Part shown: positions 29,532 to 39,441 of the stretch, piece by piece
Numbering within the stretch: the stretch's first letter is position 1
Layout: every line of letters starts with the position of its first letter
Assembly (NCBI RefSeq): GCF_003347495.1
Contig: NZ_QCXY01000008.1
Coordinates: forward strand, 209,352-273,351
DNA length: 64,000 bases
From: Pleomorphovibrio marinus
GTDB lineage: Bacteria > Bacteroidota > Bacteroidia > Cytophagales > Cyclobacteriaceae
Direction of reading: 5' to 3'
The notes under the pieces: generated by a model
What the model was told of the DNA's origin: nothing
Database searches by the model: none
Seen by the model: the letters and a program-made list of their open reading frames with translations, nothing else
Position numbers and translations under genes: made by a program

Positions 29532-29759
29532 GGCACAAATTTAAGAAATAACTATACTAACTACTACAGTTTTGAGAAAACAGGAAAGTGCAATTCTACC
29601 CATTGGTATGAGCCCTAAAACCTGTATTCAAACACATTTATGAACCGGGTTTCGTGTAAATGAACTATGCACCAAATCAGACTTAGAGGCGAGAAAGACA
29701 GGGATAAGACTGGCTGCTATTAGAAGGATTAGTGGATCTGAAATTAGGTTAGAGGCCGT

Positions 29760-32700
29760 TTACCTTCCCAAGCTTGGACTATCAATAATCCTTTTCATGG
29801 TGTCGAAAAAGGCCCGGTAAAAGGAGTCATCTTTGGCGTAGAGTTTATACAGTTCCAACTCCTTTTTCCTCTGTTTGCCCATCACCTCATCCAATATTTT
29901 CTTAAAGGCCAAGTCCCTGTTTTGGGTGTCGGTGTTGTCGGCTACCTTGGATTGGTAGTCAGGGTGCGCTTGGATGTGCTTGCTTAAGGTGACGAATTTC
30001 ACCCGCTGGTCTTCGGGGGTGGCATTCCAGCCCTGGAACCACCTTTCATTAAAGGCTTTGATGATTTCATCTAGGGGATCCTTGTCTTCGTCACCACCAT
30101 GCGGACCCCTGGGATTAGGATTTTGGGGATCTAATTCCGAGGCCGAATCATCCAATCCAATGGCATGATTGAGCTTGGTCCGTTCTAGTCCATAGGTAGA
30201 CAAATCCACCGATTCCAATAATTCGTCCACCAATTCATCTTCTTTGGTTTTCACAATCAACTTCGGAACCAGGAATTTTAGAAACCAGAACAGCTTTTCC
30301 CATTCCACTACTTCATAGGGTAAAATAGAGGCCATTTGTCCGTAGATTTTCACAAACTGCTTGGCCTTAATTTTAAAGTCTATTTTTTCATCCTCTTCCA
30401 GTTCCAATTCATGGTTGAATCGGTTGGCGGCCACATCGATGATTGGACTAAGCTGCTGTGCATCGATGCCTTCAAAATATTTTTCTACGAAGGATTCTAC
30501 TTCTGCCCCTTCGTAAACGCCTACTTCATCCAATAGCCCTTTCAGGTCGTGGAGTACGTTGATGTCCGTGGCCCGGCTAAGGGAGGTTGAAGTGTAGAAA
30601 GGGTCAAAGGAAGCTTTGATATCCTCTACCTGATTGAAAAAATCCAAGATAAACAGGTCCTCTGTTTTTTTGCCCAATTTATCGGCTGCACGGTTCAGTC
30701 GGCTCAACGCCTGAACGGCCATGACTCCCTGTAGCTTTTTATCCACATACATGGTACATAGCTTGGGCTGGTCAAATCCCGTAAGGTACTTGTTGGCCAC
30801 GACCAATAGCCGGTAATCCTCCGAATCGAATTTTTCCCGAGTATCTTTTTCTGCAAAACCATTTAAATCTCCCTCAGTGTATTCCAGGCCATCCACGATT
30901 TTTTTGCCAGAAAAAGCGATGGCAATAGTAAACGGATTTCCTTTATCGGCTAAGATCCTTTTGATGGCCAGATAATAGCGAATGGCGGACTCAATGTTTT
31001 GGGTCACCACCATGCCCTTGGCCTTTCCCTTCAACTTTTTGGTGTTATACACTTTGCTTATAAAGTGTTCCATCATGATTTCTGCCTTGGTCGCAATGGT
31101 GCGTTTGTCACGCTCCACATAGGCCCGCAGTTTTTTCTGTGCCTTCTTAGTATCGAAAAGGGGGTTGTCTTCTATCGACTTTTTTATTTCATAGTAGCTT
31201 TTGTAAGTGGTATAATTGGCCAGGACATCGAGTATAAAACCTTCTTCAATGGCCTGCTTCATGGAATACAAATGGAAAGGTTGGAATGAACCATCTTCCT
31301 GTTTTTCCCCAAACCGCTCTAAGGTGGCATTTTTCGGCGTAGCCGTAAATGCCAAATAAGAGGCATTGCCCTTCATTTTTCGGGCCTGCATGGCTTTTAG
31401 GATTTTGTCTTGTGTGTCTTCCTCCTCCCTGTCCTGAGCGGAGTCGAAGGACTCTTCATTGATTCCCATGGCCTGGTTCATCGTTCCTGCTGCCGTACCG
31501 CTTTGTGAACTGTGGGCTTCGTCTATAATGACGGCAAAGCGTTTGTCGCTCAAATCCGCTATGCCATCCACGATAAAGGGGAATTTCTGTATGGTGGTGA
31601 TGATGATCTTTTTGCCTTGCTCCAAGCTGTTTTTCAAATCATTGGAGGAATAAGCCGGGGCAACAATGTTTTTTACCTCTGAAAAATCTTTAATGTTATC
31701 ACGCAATTGCTTGTCCAATAGCCTTCTATCGGTGACCACAATCACGGAGTCAAACAAAGGATGCTGAATGCCCTTGGAACCGGGTAGCCCTTCTCTTTGG
31801 GGATAGGTTTCTATCAACTGATAGGCCGCCCAGGTAATGGAATTGGATTTGCCCGAACCGGCGGAATGCTGGATCAAATAGGTATGGCCTACCCCATTTC
31901 CGGATGCATGCTTTAACAGTTTACGCACCACATCCAGTTGGTGGTAGCGCGGGAAAAAAAGCGTGCGCTTGCTTAGGGGATCTGTGGCTTTGCCATCAAA
32001 ACGCACGAAATGCTTAAGGATATTGGCGAGGCTTTCCCGGGTAAACACTTCCTCCCAGAGGTAGCTGGACTTGTGCCCAAAGGGATTGGTCGGATTGCCT
32101 TTGCCATGGTTATGGCCCTTATTGAAGGGCAGGAAGAAGGATTTGCTGCCATCCAATTTCGTGCACATATACACTTCATCGGTATCTACCGCAAAGTGTA
32201 CCACCGCACGGCCAAACTGCATTAGGGGCTGGCGAATGTCCCTGTCGTATTTGTATTGCTTGATCCCATGGAATCTGGCATTTTGGCCGGTCCATTGGTT
32301 TTTGAGTTCCAGGGTGGCGATGGCCAGGCCATTGACAAAAACCACCATGTCGATTTCTTCATGGCTGTTTTCCAGGTTGTAATGAACTTGCCGGGTCACG
32401 CTGAACTCATTTTTGGCAAAGTTGTCCTTTACCGTCTGGCTGCTGCTGGCCATGGGCAACTGGTACAACAAGGTGAAATGGGCATCCTCCACCTCCAACC
32501 CTTTGCGGAGGACCCGAAGGATGCCGTATTTTTTGACCATGCGGTCGTAGCGTTGCAGGATTTTTAACTTCCAGTCGGATGAGCGTTGTAGCTTTTCCAG
32601 CTCTTCCTTTTGGGTGGCTTCCAAAAAGTGCCAAAAACGGGTTTCATCCAGGGCGTATTCGGCATTAAAGTCATTGGTATTACCGATATAAAAACCATTG

Positions 32701-32846
32701 CCGCCACGGTATAATTCGGTAGGCTCACTAACCGCTTGTTCTTTCTGAATAGAATTGTCTGCTTCTAAAACATCCTCCAAGCAGGTTCCTGTTAGGGCTT
32801 TTTCGATGGAGGATTCCAGGGCAGCTTCGTTGGTTTGGCTAGGCAT
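29760..32846 (-). CDS. hsdR: Type I restriction enzyme R subunit
   Basis: The protein has 1028 residues, full length for HsdR. It cleaves DNA after ATP-driven translocation when bound to an M2S complex at an unmethylated site. The N-terminal nuclease domain has the PD-(D/E)xK pattern: D166 in EEIDMVVFVNG and E180/K182 in LELKNQ. The motor has Walker A HSAGSGKS (near 327-334) and DEAH in VIIDEAHSSQSG. The helicase lobe has VVANKYLTGFDQPKLCTMYVD, shown in part. It is last in the operon and overlaps the ATPase gene by 8 bp. Its base composition is clearly less AT-rich than the gene before it. The cognate hsdM is broken. Confidence 0.95.
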   Translation of the reverse strand: MPSQTNEAALESSIEKALTGTCLEDVLEADNSIQKEQAVSEPTELYRGGNGFYIGNTNDFNAEYALDETRFWHFLEATQKEELEKLQRSSDWKLKILQRYDRMVKKYGILRVLRKGLEVEDAHFTLLYQLPMASSSQTVKDNFAKNEFSVTRQVHYNLENSHEEIDMVVFVNGLAIATLELKNQWTGQNARFHGIKQYKYDRDIRQPLMQFGRAVVHFAVDTDEVYMCTKLDGSKSFFLPFNKGHNHGKGNPTNPFGHKSSYLWEEVFTRESLANILKHFVRFDGKATDPLSKRTLFFPRYHQLDVVRKLLKHASGNGVGHTYLIQHSAGSGKSNSITWAAYQLIETYPQREGLPGSKGIQHPLFDSVIVVTDRRLLDKQLRDNIKDFSEVKNIVAPAYSSNDLKNSLEQGKKIIITTIQKFPFIVDGIADLSDKRFAVIIDEAHSSQSGTAAGTMNQAMGINEESFDSAQDREEEDTQDKILKAMQARKMKGNASYLAFTATPKNATLERFGEKQEDGSFQPFHLYSMKQAIEEGFILDVLANYTTYKSYYEIKKSIEDNPLFDTKKAQKKLRAYVERDKRTIATKAEIMMEHFISKVYNTKKLKGKAKGMVVTQNIESAIRYYLAIKRILADKGNPFTIAIAFSGKKIVDGLEYTEGDLNGFAEKDTREKFDSEDYRLLVVANKYLTGFDQPKLCTMYVDKKLQGVMAVQALSRLNRAADKLGKKTEDLFILDFFNQVEDIKASFDPFYTSTSLSRATDINVLHDLKGLLDEVGVYEGAEVESFVEKYFEGIDAQQLSPIIDVAANRFNHELELEEDEKIDFKIKAKQFVKIYGQMASILPYEVVEWEKLFWFLKFLVPKLIVKTKEDELVDELLESVDLSTYGLERTKLNHAIGLDDSASELDPQNPNPRGPHGGDEDKDPLDEIIKAFNERWFQGWNATPEDQRVKFVTLSKHIQAHPDYQSKVADNTDTQNRDLAFKKILDEVMGKQRKKELELYKLYAKDDSFYRAFFDTMKRIIDSPSLGR

Positions 32847-35800
32847 TATCTATAAATTTGAATTCGTAATTACGTGGAATCAAAGATATTTGGTTCCCTT
32901 CTACTTTTGTCAAGTTAGATTCTAAGTTTTTTATTGGGTTCCCTAAAAATAGGATACTATCAGGACTGACTCTAACAATTTCGTAGAATTCTTCAGTTCT
33001 GGCTGCATTGACCTCTCCTATGGAAATGTAAAATTTGTTATTGTTTGTAAACCTTGTAGTCTTTACTTCAATTAAAGTTGGTCTTTTGTTGATATATGAT
33101 ATCAAATCAAAATAAGAATACTTATGATGCATAGTCACATAAAAATATGGTATAAGAGCTAACCGTAATTGATTGTCATTATCAATAGTTGCAAGACAAT
33201 TTTCTTGGAATTTTTTATGTGAATCATTGCCCAATTTTCTTTTTAGTACTTCGTAAATCTCATTTATACCCTTGATCCTAGATGTCTGATCAAGCTTTAG
33301 AAATTCTCGGATTACACAAATCAAAACTTCCTCTTCGCCCGTAGCTCCAATTGATTCCAAAGCCTCTACCTCAAGATTATTATCATTAGAGTGTTGAAAG
33401 ATTGTTTTCTTCCTCTTAATAGGAATTTGAGCTTGATTAGCATCTTTTGATACATCAATGAATAATTCCTCTTTACTACTATTAAAAAACTTGCTATTTA
33501 TTTCTTTGCACCTCCTTTCAATAGAAATCGTACATTTTTTTAATTTTTGTTCATCTTGAAGAACCATTAACTGTGGGTTCATTTCTCTCAAATTTTCACA
33601 TATCTCTTCTAGTGCAACTTCACTTCCCAGCATATTTGATAGTTTTTTTACTTTCTCCTTCTGTGATTCCTTTTCAGGGCTATCAGGGATGCCATCTATC
33701 AATGTTAAGATTTCAGAAGATATACTCTCAAGGTAGCTGTAGTCTATTTGCAAATCGAAATCATCAAAATATTCAGAATAATCTTGAGTGTTTTTTTTCT
33801 GTTTGATAACCTCTCGCAAACAATTTAAATTGTTCCTTTTATCAAGATCAATCAAAATTTCACTCCGATTATGTTCGTCGTAAATCCACCAGTGTTCTGG
33901 TAGAGTTAAATTATCAAAAAAATAAGATAAAATTTCCTTTTGAAACGATTCAAATTTGATATCAAAATCAGGTTTCCATTTTCTTCGAATAAGTTCAGTA
34001 TGTTCCGAATCAAATTCGTCAATCATATCTTTCATATCTTTATAAAAAACTATTAGTTCAATCCGATCTGAGATACTCTTATTGTCAAATAAAAGTAAAC
34101 CAATACCTTCTGCCTTTTCCTTAATTGAACAATCTTCCTTAAAGTACATCGTGACTTTTTCACGTTCGATGGCATAGCTTTGATCAACCAATAAAGTCAA
34201 TTCATTTCCAAATTGTTGCTCCTGTTCAAGTTTAGTGGTTTTGATAAAAGTAGCTTGATTGAACTTCTTCTGCACTATTGAAAGGTCATTTTCCAAGTAA
34301 TTCCTGTCCGATTCGTTCGAAAAACTGATGCTTATTAAAAGGTAAATCATCCTTTCTTCAATTTGAGCTTTCAGGTTAAAATCCTCCTTTGGGTTTTGAG
34401 AATTTATTTCTCCGTTGATAGGCTCTAACATATTTTCTAACAGTTCATCTGGAATATCAACTCCTAGGTAATAGCAAAGAATTTTTCTATCAGTGCGCTC
34501 ACTAAATATAGTGAAGTATTCTTTGGTGGGAAGAATTTTGAAGTCCGTTTCTTTGGTCCATTTTAGTCCATTGTTTTGAATTACCAGATATTCTTTCCTC
34601 TGATGAAAAACATGAAATAAACTTTGATATAATGTGATAACTTCTGTTTTAACTGAAATTTTTTCAGTAATTCTTGATTTCAATCTTTCAAGGTACTCAT
34701 TTGGATATCTTTTATAATCTCCAACCAATAAAATCCTAAGTTCTTCTTTGGCCTTTACGTTCGTAATATTTTCAAGTATACTGTAGTTGTTGTAATTGAT
34801 GACTGATGGGTGATGGTCTTTTGCCCTTTTTGAAATTATAGCAATGTTATTCATAAGCTCTCCCGAAATTTTTTCATCATTTAATTTTACAAGTTCCGGG
34901 ATATAGTCTAGGCCATCTTGAATTGCTTTATATATTCTTAAGTCCGAAAATATGTAATCGGAACTTGTTGATACCCCAATGAAATTAAGGAAGGATTTTC
35001 TGGTATCAGTATCCATTTCAGGTAAAAAGTTAGTATCGATCTCATTCAATTTACAGATTTGAGCTGGCTTATATTTTCCTTTCTTGGTCTTGATAAAAAT
35101 AGTCGAGATATTAAAATAGGCTTGATTTGCAGCACTATTCCTATCCCTTAAATCAGAATTATATGCTTTAGAGAATCGGTGAGTACAGAATTCAATATTG
35201 GTTTCTCTTCTGGCCATAAAAATATCAAAAATACTTCTTATAATTTCTTTTTGCTGAGTTTCATTAATTGGTTGATCACTAACTGAACCAGTAAAGGAAC
35301 ACTGTTTGAAGTATTTAAGAACTTCATTGAAATCATTGAAATTCTTAATATTTAAAGCGCGTTTTAGCTCATCATTTTTTATTTCAAATGTCGTAGTTTG
35401 CACTCCTAAATCCTCCGGAAGTTTTATGTTATTTTCTCCGGCTTCCCGATAAAGCAATTCCGTTTTTCTTTTGATTTTTACGTCGGGAAGAACCTGAGCA
35501 TCAGACTTAATAAGACTTTCCCCAAGTTGTTTTGAAAAATGGTTTATCCATTTATACTCTTTGTTATTTTTCCGACTGAATTGTTGAATAAAATTTGTAA
35601 TTATATCATAGAAATATTGATATTCATTTTCGGCTCTTTCAACATTAAAAAACTCTTTAGCCAAACAACTGATCAGGTCAGAAACATTTAAATAATTTCC
35701 GTCCGAAATTTTTAATATATTCCGAACATGGCTATAAACGTAGTCAGTATTTTTTACCTTAAAAAAATTCCAACTAAACTCATTCAGTTTAGCTCCTGTA

Positions 35801-36954
35801 AATTCATGGATATAATTTTGATCAATCATATTTTCTTTACTGATTCCCAGAGCCAAAACACGAAAATAAAGTTCTAGACAACATTGGAGCAGTACGTTAT
35901 TGTATTTTCCAATCTTGCCATCAAAGTTGATGGTTGTGCGATCTACAGTAGTATGAAAATCCGCATGAAAATCGATGAAACTAAATGGTGATTTAACCTT
36001 AGTTGGTAAATAATTATAGAGAAATCCATTCTCCTCTTCATGGTGGTAAAACGCAACTTTTGGTTCCTCGATGTTGATTCCGGCCTCTTTGGCCAATTGT
36101 TTTAGGAGTTCAGATTTTGGTATTGCAAAGTAGAGCTTAGGTGAATTATTTTCTATTAAATGTTGGAAACTGTTTACTCCATCGATTACAATATCAACCT
36201 GAAACGAAGCCTTATACCTAAGCGTAACAAATTGAAAATGAATAAGTTTAATTTCTTTGATTAGATCCAACACCACTTCTCGATCATCAAGATCTATCTT
36301 AATGATTGTTACAAACCCTTCCTTAAATAAAGACCTGACTTGGTCAGGTTCTTCTTTAATATGTATTGGGAAATAAAAACCTGGAACGCCACGATCTTCA
36401 CGCTCCTTTTGCACTAGTTCAATTTTTAACTTTAGTCTTTCGGCGACTTCAGCCTCTAGACCTGCAGGGATAGAATTGAAATCCTTGAAGTTTTCATAGA
36501 TTTTAAAGCTAATTGTTTCCTCAATTATTTCTTCCTTTTTTAAGATGATCCCGCGTGTATAAACATTGACATGTCCATTCTTTGCTATTGAAAATACCGA
36601 CTTAAAACCAACCCCTTTGTTGCCTATGCTTTTGTCAGTTGTTTTTGAAGAGGTGGAAATTGAACAAAGTGATTGAAAATCACCTCTTCTGGAAGTTCCA
36701 TTTTCGTAATCATAATCAGATACATAAGTAAATTTTTCTCCATCATTTGAAATATATAGGGCGTCTCCGATTACTTCTACTCTCACTTTACGTTTTGCCC
36801 TATCAAAAGCATTTTGAAGCAATTCATATATAACTCTGCCTTGATAATCCGAACTTACCTGTTCAATTTGACCCGCTTGCTGTTTGATGGTTTCTACACC
36901 TATTTTTTGATAATAAGTATAATGGTTTTTGAAAATATCCTCTTCTAAACTCAT
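32839..36954 (-). CDS. Sacsin-like GHKL ATPase with C-terminal DUF3883-type nuclease-like domain
   Basis: The protein has 1371 residues. The N-terminal GHKL/HSP90-like ATP-binding domain shows E44, N48 and D51 in YELLQNAFDRA and the loop GNKGVGFKSVFSI (from G111). A long central region has no recognised domain. The C-terminus shows TGEEEVLICVIREF and then SYFDLISY...LIEVKTT (IEVK at 1295-1298), which resembles the PD-(D/E)xK-like DUF3883/Mrr fold. It sits between hsdS and hsdR with 4-bp and 8-bp overlaps. It is much more AT-rich than hsdR, so it was probably inserted as a cassette. Defence against foreign DNA is likely but unproven. Confidence 0.82.
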   Translation of the reverse strand: MSLEEDIFKNHYTYYQKIGVETIKQQAGQIEQVSSDYQGRVIYELLQNAFDRAKRKVRVEVIGDALYISNDGEKFTYVSDYDYENGTSRRGDFQSLCSISTSSKTTDKSIGNKGVGFKSVFSIAKNGHVNVYTRGIILKKEEIIEETISFKIYENFKDFNSIPAGLEAEVAERLKLKIELVQKEREDRGVPGFYFPIHIKEEPDQVRSLFKEGFVTIIKIDLDDREVVLDLIKEIKLIHFQFVTLRYKASFQVDIVIDGVNSFQHLIENNSPKLYFAIPKSELLKQLAKEAGINIEEPKVAFYHHEEENGFLYNYLPTKVKSPFSFIDFHADFHTTVDRTTINFDGKIGKYNNVLLQCCLELYFRVLALGISKENMIDQNYIHEFTGAKLNEFSWNFFKVKNTDYVYSHVRNILKISDGNYLNVSDLISCLAKEFFNVERAENEYQYFYDIITNFIQQFSRKNNKEYKWINHFSKQLGESLIKSDAQVLPDVKIKRKTELLYREAGENNIKLPEDLGVQTTTFEIKNDELKRALNIKNFNDFNEVLKYFKQCSFTGSVSDQPINETQQKEIIRSIFDIFMARRETNIEFCTHRFSKAYNSDLRDRNSAANQAYFNISTIFIKTKKGKYKPAQICKLNEIDTNFLPEMDTDTRKSFLNFIGVSTSSDYIFSDLRIYKAIQDGLDYIPELVKLNDEKISGELMNNIAIISKRAKDHHPSVINYNNYSILENITNVKAKEELRILLVGDYKRYPNEYLERLKSRITEKISVKTEVITLYQSLFHVFHQRKEYLVIQNNGLKWTKETDFKILPTKEYFTIFSERTDRKILCYYLGVDIPDELLENMLEPINGEINSQNPKEDFNLKAQIEERMIYLLISISFSNESDRNYLENDLSIVQKKFNQATFIKTTKLEQEQQFGNELTLLVDQSYAIEREKVTMYFKEDCSIKEKAEGIGLLLFDNKSISDRIELIVFYKDMKDMIDEFDSEHTELIRRKWKPDFDIKFESFQKEILSYFFDNLTLPEHWWIYDEHNRSEILIDLDKRNNLNCLREVIKQKKNTQDYSEYFDDFDLQIDYSYLESISSEILTLIDGIPDSPEKESQKEKVKKLSNMLGSEVALEEICENLREMNPQLMVLQDEQKLKKCTISIERRCKEINSKFFNSSKEELFIDVSKDANQAQIPIKRKKTIFQHSNDNNLEVEALESIGATGEEEVLICVIREFLKLDQTSRIKGINEIYEVLKRKLGNDSHKKFQENCLATIDNDNQLRLALIPYFYVTMHHKYSYFDLISYINKRPTLIEVKTTRFTNNNKFYISIGEVNAARTEEFYEIVRVSPDSILFLGNPIKNLESNLTKVEGNQISLIPRNYEFKFIDNA

Positions 36955-38351
36955 ACATCAATTACTTTAATCTTCCCCGTCACCGCACTGTCTATCAGTG
37001 TCGCTTTGTATTCTTTGAGTTTTTCGATTTGGGTTTGTTGTAGGGATATAACTTGGTCCATTTTGGCAGTTTGTTCATAAGTAAACGATAAAATATGTTC
37101 TTGTTCTGCTTGACTTGGGAGGCAGATTGGATAATCTTTAATTTGATTAGGACTGATATGTGGCACGCTTACACCAGATAGAATAGGTAAAAAATAATTA
37201 ACAAAATTTTTACTTTTTAGGATCAATGCGAGAAAATCCTTACTTAACCCTTTTTTTGCTTTTAATCTGGTAACACGCTGCAATAGCAAACAGGGTAAAT
37301 CTTTTTCTTGAATAACTGAAACACGCATACCATTTCCAATAAAAGGTCTATCCATACCTACTATAATATCTCCTAAATTAAGAAAGTATGCTTCCAAGCC
37401 TTTTGTTTTATCTTCCGGCCAGAATACGGTTTCATTCCACCTAATACAACCTACTCCAACATTTATACCTCTCAACAATTTTATACCTCGGCTAGAAAAT
37501 CCATTGCTTGGAAAAGCATAACCAGATAATATGTCTATTTTGAACCCAAGTTTTATAACTTTATAATGCTCCGGAATCTCCCCAATCCACTCTACACCAG
37601 AATCCTTGGTTTTGGAGGGGGCAGTCCAAGCCTTTTTATCCTTATTCCATACCTTTTTCCCCGTTACCAAATCTTGTATCAGAATTTGCTTGCGTTCTTT
37701 GAGCAGGGCAATGAGCTTTTGCTTTTGGGCGATGGCTTTCTCTATCTTGGCGGTTTTGTTGTCCAGGAAATTGGCAATGGCGGTTTGTTCTTCTTCATCT
37801 GGAATCCAAAAAGAAACCATCTTCAATAATGATTGAGTAATACTGTAAACTTTTACTCCTTTAACCCTAGACCTTATTTGATTTCGGAAACTCTGAGACG
37901 CAATTACATAAGCTGAAAACCTTTCGTTAATTGGTATTTTTAATCTTGCAATAATGGTGTGATACCCTGCAAATGTGGTTAGGTTACTATTCAAATAAGT
38001 GAAATTACCGGATCCTTCAATATCCTCAGAAGTGTCGGCGAAAATAAAATCTCCCTTCCTCAATAGTGAGTTTGGATTACTAATCAAATATTCATCACTG
38101 ACACATTTCAACTGATGGATTTCAGGTTTTACTTCAAATCCAAATTTTGAGTGAATCTCTCCATAGTTGACGCAATAAATGCCTTGTACTTGCAGATTTT
38201 CCTTCGTTATTGTTAAGCCTTTGCTGAATGTAAATATATTTCTTAGCCGACTGATATCCCAATGCTCAGGAATTTCCCCCAACCACTCCACGCCCGAATC
38301 TTTATAAGCGGGGTATTTTTGAAAAGATGATTTTGTTGCTGTTTCCATCAT
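36951..38351 (-). CDS. hsdS: Type I restriction specificity subunit S
   Basis: The protein has 466 residues, full length. It holds two target-recognition domains, each opened by a conserved motif (DSGVEWLGEIPEHW near 17-30 and DSGVEWIGEIPEHY near 250), each followed by a long helix pair (NKTAKIEKAIAQKQKLIALL and TYEQTAKMDQVISLQQ). The TRDs are AT-rich and set the DNA sequence recognised. The gene overlaps its neighbours by 4 bp on both sides. It needs an HsdM partner, and none is intact in this window. Confidence 0.95.
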   Translation of the reverse strand: MMETATKSSFQKYPAYKDSGVEWLGEIPEHWDISRLRNIFTFSKGLTITKENLQVQGIYCVNYGEIHSKFGFEVKPEIHQLKCVSDEYLISNPNSLLRKGDFIFADTSEDIEGSGNFTYLNSNLTTFAGYHTIIARLKIPINERFSAYVIASQSFRNQIRSRVKGVKVYSITQSLLKMVSFWIPDEEEQTAIANFLDNKTAKIEKAIAQKQKLIALLKERKQILIQDLVTGKKVWNKDKKAWTAPSKTKDSGVEWIGEIPEHYKVIKLGFKIDILSGYAFPSNGFSSRGIKLLRGINVGVGCIRWNETVFWPEDKTKGLEAYFLNLGDIIVGMDRPFIGNGMRVSVIQEKDLPCLLLQRVTRLKAKKGLSKDFLALILKSKNFVNYFLPILSGVSVPHISPNQIKDYPICLPSQAEQEHILSFTYEQTAKMDQVISLQQTQIEKLKEYKATLIDSAVTGKIKVIDV

Positions 38352-39433
38352 TCCATCAATTTTTTAAGGGTTTCGGCATCGGGAAGTGCGTCTTTCAACT
38401 GTGGTGGTAAAGTGTCTGAGGTTTTGTAGGTGGCTACCCCTAGGGGTTTGCTCATATCTCTAAAACTGTACTCTACCTTTTTTTGGTCTTTTTCTTTGCA
38501 AAGTATGATGCCTATGGAAGGGTTTTCGTGTGGCTTGCGCACCAAGTCATCTAGGGCAGAAAGGTAAAAGTTCATTTTGCCAATGTATTCAGGCTTAAAT
38601 TTTCCACGTTTCAATTCAAATGCAATCAGCGATTGCAATCCCCGGTGAAAGAAAAGCAAATCGATAAAGTATTCGTCTTCCTCAACCAAGATGCGGTACT
38701 GATTGCCCATAAACGAAAAGTCGTTACCCAAGGACATGAGGAACTTTTTGATGTTGAGCACTAGCTCCCGCTCCAATACGCGTTCATCTATTTCATCATC
38801 CCCATCCTCCACATTTACATAATCCAACAGGTATTGATCCTTGAAGGCTCGAATGGCTTTATTTGAAATTTCAATGGGTAGCACTTTTTTAAAATTATTG
38901 CTTTCATTGACTTGCTTTAAATGACTTTTGTTGACAAGCTCTGTACGCAAATGTTTGACCGTCCAGAAGTTTGCTGCAGATAGATGTATATAGTACCATC
39001 TGTCTTTCACCTCTGCTGTTTTTAAAATGATTTCTATGTGGTGGGTAAAACCAATCGAAATAAACCTGGAAAAATCAGTTTCTTGAAATTGGTTCGTTAG
39101 TGACGAACTAATTTCAAAATTACGACCATCCAGTTGGTTCGTCAATGACGAACTAATTGCTTTAACAGGCTCCCAGGCATTGTAAAAAAGTCTCATTTTT
39201 TTGAGATTGGAAGCAGAAAACCCTCTTAGCCCAGGCAATTCTTGTTGCAAACGAGCTGCAATAGAATCCAAAATTTTATCGCCCCAAGCATTCTTTTTTA
39301 TTGCTGCATCTAAATCGTGCCCTATCGTAAAATACAAACGCAAGGATTCCGCATTGGCCATTTTGGCGACTAAGTAGCGGCTGATAAGAATGCGCTGTTT
39401 GAGTTGTTTGATGAGCTCGATGGTTACTTCCAT
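38348..39433 (-). CDS. YhcG/DUF1016-type PD-(D/E)xK nuclease family protein
   Basis: The protein has 361 residues. The N-terminal DUF1016_N region (VAKMANAESLRLYFTIGHDL, then LRGFSASNLKKMRLFYNAW) precedes the C-terminal nuclease-like core: EYFIDLLFFHRGLQSLIAFELKRGKF, with D in YFIDLL and the E-x-K pair in FELKRG. Members commonly accompany type I restriction loci. A linker (about 95-125) contains a duplicated ISSSLTNQ segment encoded by a DNA direct repeat. It overlaps hsdS by 4 bp and lies 8 bp after the GxxExxY gene, so it is part of the same operon. Confidence 0.92.
   Translation of the reverse strand: MEVTIELIKQLKQRILISRYLVAKMANAESLRLYFTIGHDLDAAIKKNAWGDKILDSIAARLQQELPGLRGFSASNLKKMRLFYNAWEPVKAISSSLTNQLDGRNFEISSSLTNQFQETDFSRFISIGFTHHIEIILKTAEVKDRWYYIHLSAANFWTVKHLRTELVNKSHLKQVNESNNFKKVLPIEISNKAIRAFKDQYLLDYVNVEDGDDEIDERVLERELVLNIKKFLMSLGNDFSFMGNQYRILVEEDEYFIDLLFFHRGLQSLIAFELKRGKFKPEYIGKMNFYLSALDDLVRKPHENPSIGIILCKEKDQKKVEYSFRDMSKPLGVATYKTSDTLPPQLKDALPDAETLKKLME
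39088..39158. repeat. 25-bp direct repeat with internal inverted repeat, inside the YhcG gene
   Basis: Two copies (39089-39113 and 39134-39158) differ at two positions. Each contains GTTCGT-n5-ACGAAC, a perfect 6-5-6 inverted repeat. The repeat encodes the ISSSLTNQ duplication in the protein linker. Confidence 0.8.
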
Positions 39434-39441
39434 TGTCTGAA

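Noticed and set aside
29536..29543. TAnnTTTG box as the promoter of the DUF488 pair
   Set aside because: It ends 5 bp before the ATG, too close for a normal leader, and lacks a -33 partner.
30999..31289. Plus-strand frame opposite hsdR
   Set aside because: It lies wholly antisense to a gene with intact motor motifs and has no recognisable domain.
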